This document shows positions 18,001 to 26,225 of a DNA stretch of 64,000 nt, one piece after another. Each line of letters begins with the position of its first letter. Position 1 is the stretch's first letter. The notes under the pieces are model-generated. The model saw only the letters and a list, made by a program, of their open reading frames with translations. It was not told the origin of the DNA and did not search any database. Both the position numbers and the translations under genes were made by a program. The stretch comes from UBA2365 sp964594045 (GTDB taxonomy: Bacteria; Bacteroidota; Bacteroidia; Chitinophagales; Saprospiraceae). The stretch covers positions 62,001 to 126,000 of the forward strand of contig CAZQKR010000007.1 of assembly GCA_964594045.1 (NCBI GenBank). The letters run 5' to 3'.

Positions 18001-20044
18001 TCGGGTGATCTATATCCGTTAATCTCCCCAGACAATCATAGGTATAGCTTGTTGTGAAGGTGTTTTTGTTGGTGTGACTGCTTTTCTGACCTTCCGGAAG
18101 ATAGGTATAAATGTCAAAAAAACTATCAGGCCATGTAATTTTGGTCACCCTGCTTTCCGGATCATATTCATAGGTTGTTGTGTTTCCCATTTTATCCTCA
18201 TAAATCAAAAGCCTTCCGGAAAGATCGTAAGTGTATTCTTCTTCATACGACAATGCATCCGTCATTGTGATTTTTCTGTTCCTGGTGTCATAGGTATATG
18301 TTGTGGTACAGCCTCTCGGATTGGTTTGGTTCAGTAAATTGCCGGCTTGATCATAGGTATAGGATGTTATTTCGTTGTTTGCATCAGTTGTTGTTACCAA
18401 TCTGTTCAGGGCGTCATAACTGTAGCTTGTGGAATTAGCATTCTGGTTGGTTTCCACCAGCAGCCTACCCAGGGCATCATAACTGTAACTGGTCAGGCCA
18501 CCTTCTGCATCTGTCTCGCTGAGGCGGCGGTCAAGCAGGTCATAGGTGTATGTGGTGGTATTTCCTCTTTTATCCGTGTGTGTAAGCCGGTTTCCTACCG
18601 CGTCATTGGTAAAAACGTCAAAAAAACTGTCAGGCCAGATGATTTTTTTTACCCTGCCTCCCGAGTTATATTCATAAGTTGTGGTAAAACCTCTGCGATT
18701 GGTCACGCTGGTCCTGTTTCCATGAGTATTGTAAGTATAGGTTTCAGTCAATCCCCCGCAATCAGTTGCACTTATCCTGTTGCCCAGGCCATCATAGCTA
18801 TATTGCACCACATCACCATTTCTGTTGGTATGACCGGTAAGCTGATTAAAGACAGGTTCATAGGTAAATGTCTCTGTATTTTCCAGGTAATCTGTTTTAC
18901 TGAGCATATTCCCGTTCAAATCATAGGTGAATGAAAGGTTGTTTCCAGATTCGTTGATATAGCTTGCCAGATTATTTTCCCCATCCCATACATAACTCAC
19001 CGAACTTCCGTCAGGATGCTGGATCCCGGCGATGTTGCCAGAAAGATCAAAGGTATAAACGGTATGACGGTTCACGGACGAAACGATCTGGTCAACGCAG
19101 GTAGTATTGTTGCAGTTGTTATAAGTAAATGTTTTGTTATAGCCAACAGAAGCGCATCCCACTCCGGCAACAGCACCATTGCTGTTGTATGAAATGGTGA
19201 CGGTATGCGTCAGCGGATTGGTGATGGAACTCAATTGACCGTTTGGATCGTAAGTGTATAGCCATGAATTGCCTGATGGATCCGTCACGGAAGTCAACAT
19301 CCGGGAGGTGTTGTAATGGAAATGAAAAACCCGGACGGGTAAGGTATTTGGATCAATAACCTGGTCAAGATGGTTATTGAACCAGACCAGGTGGATCATT
19401 CTACCTGCAGGATCGGTCATGGTGGTTGGTCTTCCGTTGGTATAGGAAAAGGTGATGATGTTATTATTTCTGTCAACTACCCTCGTTAATTGTCTGTGGG
19501 TATTGTCGTCAAAATAATATTGTATACCATATTTTGTTTTTAAAAGAAATTTACCCGGCGTGTACTCTGTGAGTTCATCAAAAACGCCCGGAGGCGGAAG
19601 ATAAATGCCTCCATTCAGGGTAAAAATGTCTTCCCGGCCATCTTCCCTGAAAATGGCCATCCGATCTCCAACTGGTTTATAATACATTCCAAAGCTAAAA
19701 GACCAGCCATATCCATAACCTTTGTCATGCTCGAACTTAAGGCTGTTGTAGGAAAAGTAAATATCCAAAGGAATTTCACCTATTGTGGGGATCAGGAAAT
19801 CTTTGCGCTGGTAAAAAAGGTTTCCTGTATACGTATTGACCTGGATGGAAGGCCATGGTCCGGGTTCATTGGGTCTGGTCAATGATTGAGCTGTTGATAG
19901 CTGGTACTGGAAATAAAAGCAAAAAATTATAAAGGGAATTAATATGCTGGTTTTTGGAGCAGGGAGCAGGATTACTGACAAATCTTTATACATGACCAAA
20001 ACCGGTAGCAATACTCTGTTTGGTTGATTTAAAAGAGATTTCAT
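15080..20044 (-). CDS. giant RHS/YD-repeat protein with inserted Ig-like domain
   Basis: A 1,654-residue exported protein. A hydrophobic signal (about residues 34-50, ending STAQ) is followed by a DUF6531-like opening (FLIPTIGEIPLDIYFSYNS) and then dozens of YD repeats of the form G-N-x(3)-T-D-x-N-G-x-x-x-x-Y-x-Y-D to about residue 1110, forming the beta-strand shell of RHS/teneurin proteins. Residues about 1120-1245 are different: VNDLAVTGLIEPVSGYG to NPGNNCIISEIF looks like a CARDB/Ig-like domain, after which YD repeats resume. The usual RHS core (Y-D-x-x-x-G-R-x-x-x-x-D-P) is replaced by a weak YFDDESNSGWIQVYDPS. The C-terminal 120 residues are charged and Cys-rich (CECECQ), with no toxin motif I recognise. 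A start at the ATG 19993 is also possible. Confidence 0.85.
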   Translation of the reverse strand: MKSLLNQPNRVLLPVLVMYKDLSVILLPAPKTSILIPFIIFCFYFQYQLSTAQSLTRPNEPGPWPSIQVNTYTGNLFYQRKDFLIPTIGEIPLDIYFSYNSLKFEHDKGYGYGWSFSFGMYYKPVGDRMAIFREDGREDIFTLNGGIYLPPPGVFDELTEYTPGKFLLKTKYGIQYYFDDNTHRQLTRVVDRNNNIITFSYTNGRPTTMTDPAGRMIHLVWFNNHLDQVIDPNTLPVRVFHFHYNTSRMLTSVTDPSGNSWLYTYDPNGQLSSITNPLTHTVTISYNSNGAVAGVGCASVGYNKTFTYNNCNNTTCVDQIVSSVNRHTVYTFDLSGNIAGIQHPDGSSVSYVWDGENNLASYINESGNNLSFTYDLNGNMLSKTDYLENTETFTYEPVFNQLTGHTNRNGDVVQYSYDGLGNRISATDCGGLTETYTYNTHGNRTSVTNRRGFTTTYEYNSGGRVKKIIWPDSFFDVFTNDAVGNRLTHTDKRGNTTTYTYDLLDRRLSETDAEGGLTSYSYDALGRLLVETNQNANSTSYSYDALNRLVTTTDANNEITSYTYDQAGNLLNQTNPRGCTTTYTYDTRNRKITMTDALSYEEEYTYDLSGRLLIYEDKMGNTTTYEYDPESRVTKITWPDSFFDIYTYLPEGQKSSHTNKNTFTTSYTYDCLGRLTDIDHPMGISESYSYDPVGNVLTHTNKNGHATSYTYDAINRITQITDPASAVESYAYDGVGNITGKTDKNGNVTTHTYDKVNRKTITTFPSGHSEQYVYDGAGNMISKMDRKGNATTLSYDKLNRLLSTTSPLGYTESHAYDENGNQVGFTDKNGNTTTFTYDCMDRLIATTDPLSSTETTSYNAKGQRTGFTDKNGHTTTWTYSCCLLLSEKDPLNFSEYYGYDNNGNRTSITDKNNNVSFYLYDDLDRLVNITSPLGNQTVYVLDGMGNILKKTDANLNSINYTYNARDEIIQTLYPDGETINYTYDNNGNLLQTVNTGGIGETISFTYDTNGEIISKVTNYGTFTKTISYTLDPNGNVLTTTSTSGTITNTYDDDNRVIRITDQNGGVTTMQYDGIGNQTVVDYPNGVSTLTAYDANGRVLSVVTRTTPSLPPPPAGPDPDESTTMAFASNPAMFVNDLAVTGLIEPVSGYGLGIQPVTIQISNFGEIPVDAFEASYTFEGIGFIQWVEMTINPAETVNFTFLQPVDLSEPGSYTLETCVNAPGDENPGNNCIISEIFNWGTLYQSFQYAYDANGNKTSEWHLDGTNVQLAYSDRNELISEFTLPLGTLNEYTYLPGGERESKTSGGIAELYIYNEDGFLQKAGGVTFSNDDNGNRLTVTDILGDITTYSYGYENELLAVAMPSVTVEYAYSALGNILMKSSLGITTYLLSAGNQLLEEFDLSGTPACYYNPELSIFKSSIIGYYYYDGFASTSLQLDQAAAILAAADYDEFGLNTNLLGSWVNDRKEFEGMSYSQVVGTYFDDESNSGWIQVYDPSTALNLGADQDPHDPQNIDDKEKKQKEDGNKKPQDEQNCKPLCAGKTSGVLEVHRQYDRDDEDFSSTLEKRMLRSSFEREAEFFCQAVAFHRLFCHTMRCKDKDEICAVKATVKSYSVTDGPKIEIEDIYNPGKKKKVSVFIAKGEVECECECQDAPLFR

Positions 20045-20183
20045 GATTCATATATTTATGTTTTAGAACAATGACCTGATCAAATAACAGCCGGCAGAAA
20101 ACGGTAGAACCCGAACCCGGGAATTTGCACATTTACATTTATATTTGCGTTATGCTGATCATTTGCATGACGTTTTTTGCTCT

Positions 20184-20519
20184 TTACATAATTTCCTGGC
20201 CTTTGACAGTTAGTGTAAATCCTTCCAGAATATCGACTTCTGCGCCCGGCTCAAGAGTAAGGCTTTTACAGCTCATTCCTTCGCTTTTCACCTCTGGCAT
20301 GACAATGGCGGATGCAGGTATCACCACATCGACTGTTTCGTCAGGTACTATTGCCGGGCACCAATTGCCCGGGGTAGCCCAATCATTATCCACTGTACCT
20401 GTCCAGAGTGTGTATCTGACATTTCCATGTGTTCCGCCCTGGTAACCTCCGGAGGGGAAGGATTGTGCGATTGATGACTGAGCTATCATGATCACAGCTA
20501 GAAAAAGGATCCATTTCAT
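20184..20519 (-). CDS. small secreted protein with WTG...NW surface-repeat motif
   Basis: A 111-residue exported protein of unknown role. The ATG at 20519 gives a clean signal peptide (MKWILFLAVIMIAQSSIAQ). The mature part has the motif WTGTVDNDWATPGNW followed by VPDETVDVVIPAS and a C-terminal LTLEPGAEVDILEGFTL, the typical beginning of a right-handed beta-solenoid/adhesin segment found in much larger Bacteroidota surface proteins. Here it stops after one unit with no T9SS tail, so it may be a truncated adhesin or a genuine small surface protein. It lies 139 bp upstream of the RHS gene on the same strand and may be co-transcribed with it. Confidence 0.65.
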   Translation of the reverse strand: MKWILFLAVIMIAQSSIAQSFPSGGYQGGTHGNVRYTLWTGTVDNDWATPGNWCPAIVPDETVDVVIPASAIVMPEVKSEGMSCKSLTLEPGAEVDILEGFTLTVKGQEIM

Positions 20520-20552
20520 GAGGTGGGTATTTTTGTGTATGGAAAATTGCAT

Positions 20553-21410
20553 TTGACCACAAAGGATCTCTCAACAGATGGTGACTCAACTAAGTTTTTA
20601 CTATAACACTGCTTTTGAAAAGGAGTTATTGTTATCAGAATGGAAAGTATTTGCTTTTCTGATTGCTTAAAAGTCTTTTGATAAAAGTTTTTGGCTTGCA
20701 GAAATGGTTTTGTTACAAGGCGGTAAAAACATTGTACAGGCGTTTCGGGTTCACCGGCACTTTTAGCAATGAAAACCATGATCAGGTAAATGGTAAAAGT
20801 CAGCAGGAAAGGCCTGTACAATAATGGTTTCAGGCAATTGATCAGAAATGAAAACAGCACGGCCGGAACATCCAAAAATGCTTTTGCCGGAGTTTTAACT
20901 CCCGAGGTGGTGTGCCGCAACTGTTTCATATTTTTTACTTTTTTCGGATGAAAACTGTATTTTTCAGCGCTGCACAAAATTCATATCTGATCAATGAATC
21001 TCAGATATACAAGTATATTACAAAATCTCAGAAAAAGCAACTAATTATCAATAGATTATCATAAAATCAATAATATTGTTAAGTATTGCCCGTCAATTTG
21101 AAAATGGAAACAGGGAAATATTATTTTGAGTAAGCTGTTTTCATTGAATTATTTCATAGCACCCCAACCATTGTGTTGAAAATAACGTAATTACTGTTGA
21201 ATCCGGGTCCTGAATGAATGATCTCCAATTCTCATATGATAATTCTTATGATTTTTCTGGTTCTTGCTATATTTTCAAGAGATTGGATATCATTCTATAA
21301 AAACATTCATATGAATTCGCCATTGAATACATACTGATATATTTCTGAAAACCAAACATGGATTTTTTCTTCAAAGATTCTATAAGGCAGAAAAAATATA
21401 AAACATACTT
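20553..21410. other. AT-rich region without a supported gene
   Basis: About 860 bp. An open frame on the minus strand (20516-20977) with a hydrophobic stretch ends in an ATGA overlap with the small secreted gene at 20519, but its composition is not protein-like and I recognise no family, so I leave it uncalled. The right part, up to 21410, is very AT-rich and should contain the promoter of the next gene; no clear TAnnTTTG box is visible. Confidence 0.5.
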
Positions 21411-22106
21411 ATGAAATACCTAATCCTAATTTCTATAATCCTTATTTACGGGTTTCAATGTTATCCGAAGTTGAAATACGACGGTTCAGAAAGATACAGA
21501 TTAAATGGCACAGTGACGGATGAGTATGGAATGCCCCTGGAAGATATTCCATTGGTGCTATACGGTGCAGTGCTTGATGGAGTTGAGGATAATTATGATT
21601 ATTATGAACTATCAGGCCTGGGTGTCATGTCAACAAAAACCGGAAATAACGGGCAGTTTGAATTTGTTTTTTCCAAATCCGATGCCAAAGGGTTTACTCT
21701 TTATTTGAACAAATATAAATTTGATAATTATTCATTGGATGATTTTAAAGGAGATCAGACCTATCAGGAAACAACAGTGTTTTTTAGTCCCGAGGCATTC
21801 AGTGATTATACCCTTGATTTAACAGCATATATGAAATTGAAAAAATCCACCATCCTTACGTTTGAGTGTCTTGAGAATCCTGTTTCTGATAATTATGCAA
21901 TAGTACTGGAAAAGCAAAATTTCATAAATCTTGATATTGAAAAGGACATTTGGGTAACACAAAACATCAGTATCAGATGCCCTGAAAAAGACACCATTTT
22001 TTTACCAGTGAATGATTGGATCAAGTTTAAAGTTTACACCTTGACTGAAATGTACAATGACAGTATTTTTATCGGAGAATCACCGATGATTTACACTCTA
22101 AAGTAA
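21411..22106 (+). CDS. exported protein with carboxypeptidase regulatory-like (beta-sandwich) domain
   Basis: A 231-residue protein, unrecognised as a whole. The N-terminus MKYLILISIILIYGFQC is a signal with a Cys at 17, which could be a poor lipobox (GFQC). Residues about 30-110 (YRLNGTVTDEYGMPLEDIPLVLYG, then TKTGNNGQFEFVFSK) match the carboxypeptidase-regulatory/CNA-B-like sandwich common in Bacteroidota surface proteins. The rest is beta-rich. Six bases separate it from the next gene, so the two form an operon. Probably a periplasmic or outer-membrane lipoprotein of unknown function. Confidence 0.75.
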   Translation: MKYLILISIILIYGFQCYPKLKYDGSERYRLNGTVTDEYGMPLEDIPLVLYGAVLDGVEDNYDYYELSGLGVMSTKTGNNGQFEFVFSKSDAKGFTLYLNKYKFDNYSLDDFKGDQTYQETTVFFSPEAFSDYTLDLTAYMKLKKSTILTFECLENPVSDNYAIVLEKQNFINLDIEKDIWVTQNISIRCPEKDTIFLPVNDWIKFKVYTLTEMYNDSIFIGESPMIYTLK

Positions 22107-22112
22107 CAATAT

Positions 22113-22697
22113 ATGAAGTACATCTACGGTGTTTTATTCATTTTGTTTTCAACAATGGCTGTTTTCGCACAACAGGCTCCATTGCCCTCCGGACCAAATA
22201 AAAAGTTTGGTTTTTCTGTTCATCAGCCATATTTTACCGGTAATAATGTTTATGCAGAACATCATGACAGATCAATCGGATTCGCCGGGAAAGCCGGATT
22301 TTCATTCGGAAAGAGCATGTGGCTAGATATCCGGTTCTCTCATATTTTGAGTAGAATCACGGATAAACTGTTAATAAATAGCCCTTCTACCAGGTTTACC
22401 ATGATTGGAATACAGTTTTCCCGGGATTGGCAACCGGTCCACAGGGTGCATTTACTTCCAATGATTTATTATAATGGGATCTGGGCAAAAAATCAAGGAT
22501 GGTTTACGGGACATGGAGTTGGTGTGGGACTTGAGCTGGAGTTTTATTTTCTGAAAGATTTTTATATCATAGCAGGTGGACAGTGCTCACAAATGTTTCT
22601 GAATATTTCTGCACCCTCAGACATTGAGAAACAATTTTCAAGGGGACAATTTTTCTCAGTTTTTATTGGTGCCGGGGGAATTTTATGGGATCAATAA
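22113..22697 (+). CDS. hypothetical outer-membrane beta-barrel-like protein
   Basis: A 194-residue protein with a signal peptide ending AVFAQQ. The mature part has alternating hydrophobic strands with Gly-rich turns (FAGKAGFSFGKSMWLDIRFSH, GVGVGLELEFYFLKDFYIIAGGQCS) and ends in a strand, FSVFIGAGGILW, as expected of a small outer-membrane barrel. No family name is justified. It follows the preceding exported protein by 6 bp, so the pair probably acts together at the outer membrane. Confidence 0.72.
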   Translation: MKYIYGVLFILFSTMAVFAQQAPLPSGPNKKFGFSVHQPYFTGNNVYAEHHDRSIGFAGKAGFSFGKSMWLDIRFSHILSRITDKLLINSPSTRFTMIGIQFSRDWQPVHRVHLLPMIYYNGIWAKNQGWFTGHGVGVGLELEFYFLKDFYIIAGGQCSQMFLNISAPSDIEKQFSRGQFFSVFIGAGGILWDQ

Positions 22698-22849
22698 TGA
22701 TTTTTCAAAGAAGCAAAATAACAGGAGCATGTCAAATCCCCTGCTACCAGTAAAAGCTGATAAATGATCAGGATAACCCTGTTGATGACTCACTTTTTTG
22801 AAAGACTTCAGCTGAGATTATGGCATGATTTACAACGGGATATACCACA

Positions 22850-25309
22850 TCAATGTGTACTCAGTACAAACGGATCTTTCCCCGAATGATATCTTATGTG
22901 ATTCACAAAAATCCTGAGCTCACCATAACTGAAATTTTCTCCGGCCTGTTGTTTTAACCCGGAAAGATTGGTGAAACTGTTTTTTTGCATCAAGCTAGTC
23001 AGAAAATCAATTTTTGAACGTTCCATAACTCCTTCCAGTTTCAATTCCCCATTCAGCACAAATCCGGCCAGATGACTCTCTATGGTTGATAAAACCAAAC
23101 CCCTTGCCTTGGCAATTTCTTCGGGTTTTAGCCCGGATCTGAACATTTCCAGAGTGGTTCGAAACGATTCTCCTTTGATGATTTGCGGTTTTGCAACGGA
23201 AATTTGATCCGGATCCTCCACCGGAAGGTCGTTTTCCAGACAATAGGCAGAAACGATTTCAAGGATGCGCGAGCCATAAAGTCGCATGCGCACTTTTCCT
23301 ATCCCGTGTACAGATTTCAGCTGACTAAAATTGGTTGGCAGCATTTCACAAATATCAAAAAGTGTCGCCTGAGGGAAAACCTGAAAGTGATCAATATCTT
23401 CTTCCGCTGCTATTTCGCTGCGCAAATCCCGCAACCTGTTGTATAATACTGGGTGACTGCTTACATTTTGAAAACCCGCTTTTGGTTCTGCTTTTTCTTT
23501 TATGGTCAGGGTGTTTTTTGCCCTCAGATCCAGCAATTTATGGACATTAAAGCCTTCTTCAAGTCCTTCTAAGCAAATGATCTTCTCTTGTATTGTGTCG
23601 GAGATACGATCCAGTTGCCTGGAAAAATCCTTTTTCACTTCCTTGTTGTCTGTGGTATAAACCAGGCTATCGAAGGGTTGTCTGAGGTTTTTCTTCACAT
23701 AATCCAGGTAGTAGACAACAGCTTTTCGGAACCTTTCCTGTATGAAAGGATCTTTTTCGGGCATTTCTTCAGAATTCAGAGACTTTCGTAGTTGTTTCTC
23801 AAAATTGGCACTTACAGAAAGTAAATGACCTTCGATGCAGTTTTTCATCCCGGAAAGAATTTCCTGATAATTTCCTTTCAGAGTGGAACTGTTTTTCATC
23901 CCTATATTCATTGCGAAGGACAAAGGCGAAATCAATGTCTGGAAATCAAACAATTCTCTGATGAGTTTGAGCTGATACGATCTTTCTGAGTCCAGCAGAG
24001 CTTTTTCATCTGGCATATTCTCCTGTACTCCGGTGATGAAGCCCGTTGCTCTTGGATCCGTGATCACCGAATGTCTGGATATCCGGGATTTAAGCACCAG
24101 GCCTTCGAGCGTTTTACAACGGCTCAATGCCACATAAGTCTGACCATGTGCAAATGCAGCCTGAGCATCAATCAAGGCTTTTTCAAAAGTCAACCCCTGG
24201 CTTTTGTGGATGGTGATCGCCCAGGCCAATTTGAGTGGAATCTGTTCAAATGTACCAATGATCTCCGTTTCGAGCTTTTGATTGGCAGCGTTGATGGTAT
24301 AACTGACGTTTTCCCATATCTCTCTTTTTACCTCAATTGGCAGGGATTCGTCCTTGCATAGCACTGAAACACTTTCTGCCTGCAGTTTTACGATCCTGCC
24401 AATTTTACCGTTGTAGAAAAGCCTGGCTTCTGACGGGTCATTTTTGACAAACATGACCTGAGCGCCCACCCTGAGTACCAGTTTTTGGAGTGTGGGATAG
24501 GCATATTCCGGGAAATTATCCCTTATTTTTGCGGTGTAGGTCTGTTGATTTCCCCGTAGCTTTTCAAGTTCGGTCTGATTGATGTCTTCTGCCTGATTGT
24601 TGTGTGTCGTCAGTGTGATATAGCCTTCTTCCGGATCCGGGCTGAACCCTGCTTTAAAGCGGGCATTCAGCAAATTGAGGGTTTCATCGGTCAGGCTGTT
24701 GTTTCTCACCTGTTCGAGAATATGGATAAAATCCTTGTCTTCCTGCCGGAAAATGTGTTTCAGTTCGATGGTCACAGGATCGGCCTGCCGGTAGACCTTA
24801 CTACTGAAGAAGAAAGGAGTTTCGTAGTGAGGTGCCAGCAGTTGCCATTCTTCCTGCCGGGCAACCGGTGCCAGCTGGTGAATATCGCCGATCATGAGCA
24901 CCTGAGTTCCTCCGAAAACTTTGGATTTATCCCTGTATCTGCGCAGGATAGCATCAATTCCGTCCAGCAGGTCTGCACGGACCATGCTGATTTCATCTAT
25001 GACCAGCAGGTCCATGGTCCTGATGATCTTGATCTTGCTGGAACGCATTTTCCGTTTGGAAAGCTGATCAATTTCTGTATCCGGTGGTATGGGGCCGAAA
25101 GGTAACTGGAAAAAAGAATGAATGGTCACGCCTTTTGCATTGATGGCAGCAACACCGGTGGGGGCAACCACCACCATTCTTTTGGGAGAATCCAGTTGTA
25201 ATTTTTTTAAAAAACTGGTTTTTCCGGTACCGGCTTTTCCGGTCAGAAAAATATGTCTGTCTGTGTTTTCAACAAATTCGCGAGCAAGCGAAAGTTCAGG
25301 ATTTGTCAT
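22850..25309 (-). CDS. PIF1-like AAA helicase with HRDC and C-terminal HTH domains
   Basis: An 819-residue ATP-dependent DNA helicase (superfamily 1B). Walker A is GKAGTGKT at residues 24-31 and Walker B is VIDEISM near 107-113. QVLMIGDIHQLAPV is motif III, and AWAITIHKSQGLTF plus TYVALSRCKTLEGLVL are motifs V/VI. An HRDC-like nucleic-acid-binding domain (about 635-705; FDICEMLPTNFSQLKSVHGIGK) follows, then an HTH domain (about 735-790) of the type found at the end of RecQ-like proteins. PIF1-like enzymes unwind G-quadruplexes and stalled forks. The bacterial PIF1 + HRDC + HTH architecture is recurrent in Bacteroidota. The gene has no neighbour on the same strand within 320 bp. Confidence 0.9.
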   Translation of the reverse strand: MTNPELSLAREFVENTDRHIFLTGKAGTGKTSFLKKLQLDSPKRMVVVAPTGVAAINAKGVTIHSFFQLPFGPIPPDTEIDQLSKRKMRSSKIKIIRTMDLLVIDEISMVRADLLDGIDAILRRYRDKSKVFGGTQVLMIGDIHQLAPVARQEEWQLLAPHYETPFFFSSKVYRQADPVTIELKHIFRQEDKDFIHILEQVRNNSLTDETLNLLNARFKAGFSPDPEEGYITLTTHNNQAEDINQTELEKLRGNQQTYTAKIRDNFPEYAYPTLQKLVLRVGAQVMFVKNDPSEARLFYNGKIGRIVKLQAESVSVLCKDESLPIEVKREIWENVSYTINAANQKLETEIIGTFEQIPLKLAWAITIHKSQGLTFEKALIDAQAAFAHGQTYVALSRCKTLEGLVLKSRISRHSVITDPRATGFITGVQENMPDEKALLDSERSYQLKLIRELFDFQTLISPLSFAMNIGMKNSSTLKGNYQEILSGMKNCIEGHLLSVSANFEKQLRKSLNSEEMPEKDPFIQERFRKAVVYYLDYVKKNLRQPFDSLVYTTDNKEVKKDFSRQLDRISDTIQEKIICLEGLEEGFNVHKLLDLRAKNTLTIKEKAEPKAGFQNVSSHPVLYNRLRDLRSEIAAEEDIDHFQVFPQATLFDICEMLPTNFSQLKSVHGIGKVRMRLYGSRILEIVSAYCLENDLPVEDPDQISVAKPQIIKGESFRTTLEMFRSGLKPEEIAKARGLVLSTIESHLAGFVLNGELKLEGVMERSKIDFLTSLMQKNSFTNLSGLKQQAGENFSYGELRIFVNHIRYHSGKDPFVLSTH

Positions 25310-25632
25310 GGTTACAAAATTAAGGGTAATAGGTTAAAATTTATTTTTGACTGTTTGAAAGTGGTGATGTGTTTATTAAAAGAGCTAAATTAGTGATAAT
25401 TGGGTAAAAATTCTAAAAACCCGGGATGAAATAGGCCCCGAATTGGAATAATGAGAACAATACGGACCAATCAGGTATCTTTCCTGTTCGCAAATACCGG
25501 ATTTAATTATCCATATTACAAAAGATCAGGCCTTCAGCCAAAGACAAATTCAGTCTGCTGAATTTCTGAAGGAATTGAACCTGAGTTAGTTATGGATCTC
25601 AGGATCAAAAGATATCCAAAATGATAACTGAA
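25310..25632. other. intergenic region with a short hairpin
   Basis: No gene seen. A perfect 8-bp stem with 4-nt loop lies at 25546-25565 (AAATTCAG/CTGAATTT), and a 6-bp stem at 25580-25603. On the minus strand these follow the stop codon of the VOC gene, and could terminate its transcript, although the T run is weak. Confidence 0.4.
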
Positions 25633-26073
25633 TCAGCCTTGTTGAGGCGGAGCAAAGCTCACCATCCAGTTGACACCGAATTTGTCCTCAAACATGCCGT
25701 AGTAGTCACCCCAGAACGTAAAATCCAGAGGCATTGTCACTTTACCACCCTGAGAAAGGCCAAAAAAGAGTTCGTCAGCTTTTTCTTTGGAATCTGTGTT
25801 GATGGAAACAGAAAAATTGTTGCCCTGAACAAAAGAATGCCCCCATTCTCCACCGGTATCACTACCCATCAGGGTCGTTTCTTTGCTTACCGGTAAGCCA
25901 ACATGCATGATTTGGTTGAGCATATCTTCCGGTAAAGGCGGCATTCCTTCCTGTTGCGGCATCTCGCTGAATCTTCCAAAATAACTGAATTCACCGCCCA
26001 GAACAGACTTGTAGAAGTTAAACGCTTCCTCGCAATTACCGTTAAAGGTCAGATAGATATTCACTGTTGTCAT
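25633..26073 (-). CDS. VOC family (glyoxalase-fold, PhnB-like) protein
   Basis: A 146-residue cytoplasmic protein of the vicinal-oxygen-chelate superfamily, PhnB-like branch. The blocks VNIYLTFNGNCEEAFNFYKSV, GSDTGG and the C-terminal WGDYYGMFEDKFGVNWMVSF are the family hallmarks. Start placed at ATG 26073 (MTTVNIYL), as in relatives; the in-frame ATG at 26106 adds a stretch not seen in the family. Members bind small ligands or metals; no catalytic reaction can be assigned. Stands alone. Confidence 0.85.
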   Translation of the reverse strand: MTTVNIYLTFNGNCEEAFNFYKSVLGGEFSYFGRFSEMPQQEGMPPLPEDMLNQIMHVGLPVSKETTLMGSDTGGEWGHSFVQGNNFSVSINTDSKEKADELFFGLSQGGKVTMPLDFTFWGDYYGMFEDKFGVNWMVSFAPPQQG

Positions 26074-26225
26074 AAAATGATTTTTATCAAAAGTAATAAT
26101 TTTCACTCAGTATTTTGCCAACAGATAAATTCATTAAAGGGGATTGTTATCCCTTTTACTCATATTTAGTCTTTTAGAAAAATTTTGCAGGAAATTATTA
26201 TCCGATATGTTTATTGCACAATTGA

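Noticed and set aside
18347..18934. A 195-codon open frame opposite the RHS gene
   Set aside because: It is the antisense of YD repeats, whose regular composition leaves frames open; the RHS reading is clearly the coding one.
15900..19500. CRISPR-like or tandem-repeat appearance of the DNA
   Set aside because: The periodicity is that of the degenerate YD repeats in the RHS protein, with no fixed repeat/spacer pattern.
20516..20977. A 153-codon minus-strand open frame with a hydrophobic stretch and ATGA overlap with the secreted gene
   Set aside because: No signal peptide or family features, unusual composition, and no support beyond the frame being open.
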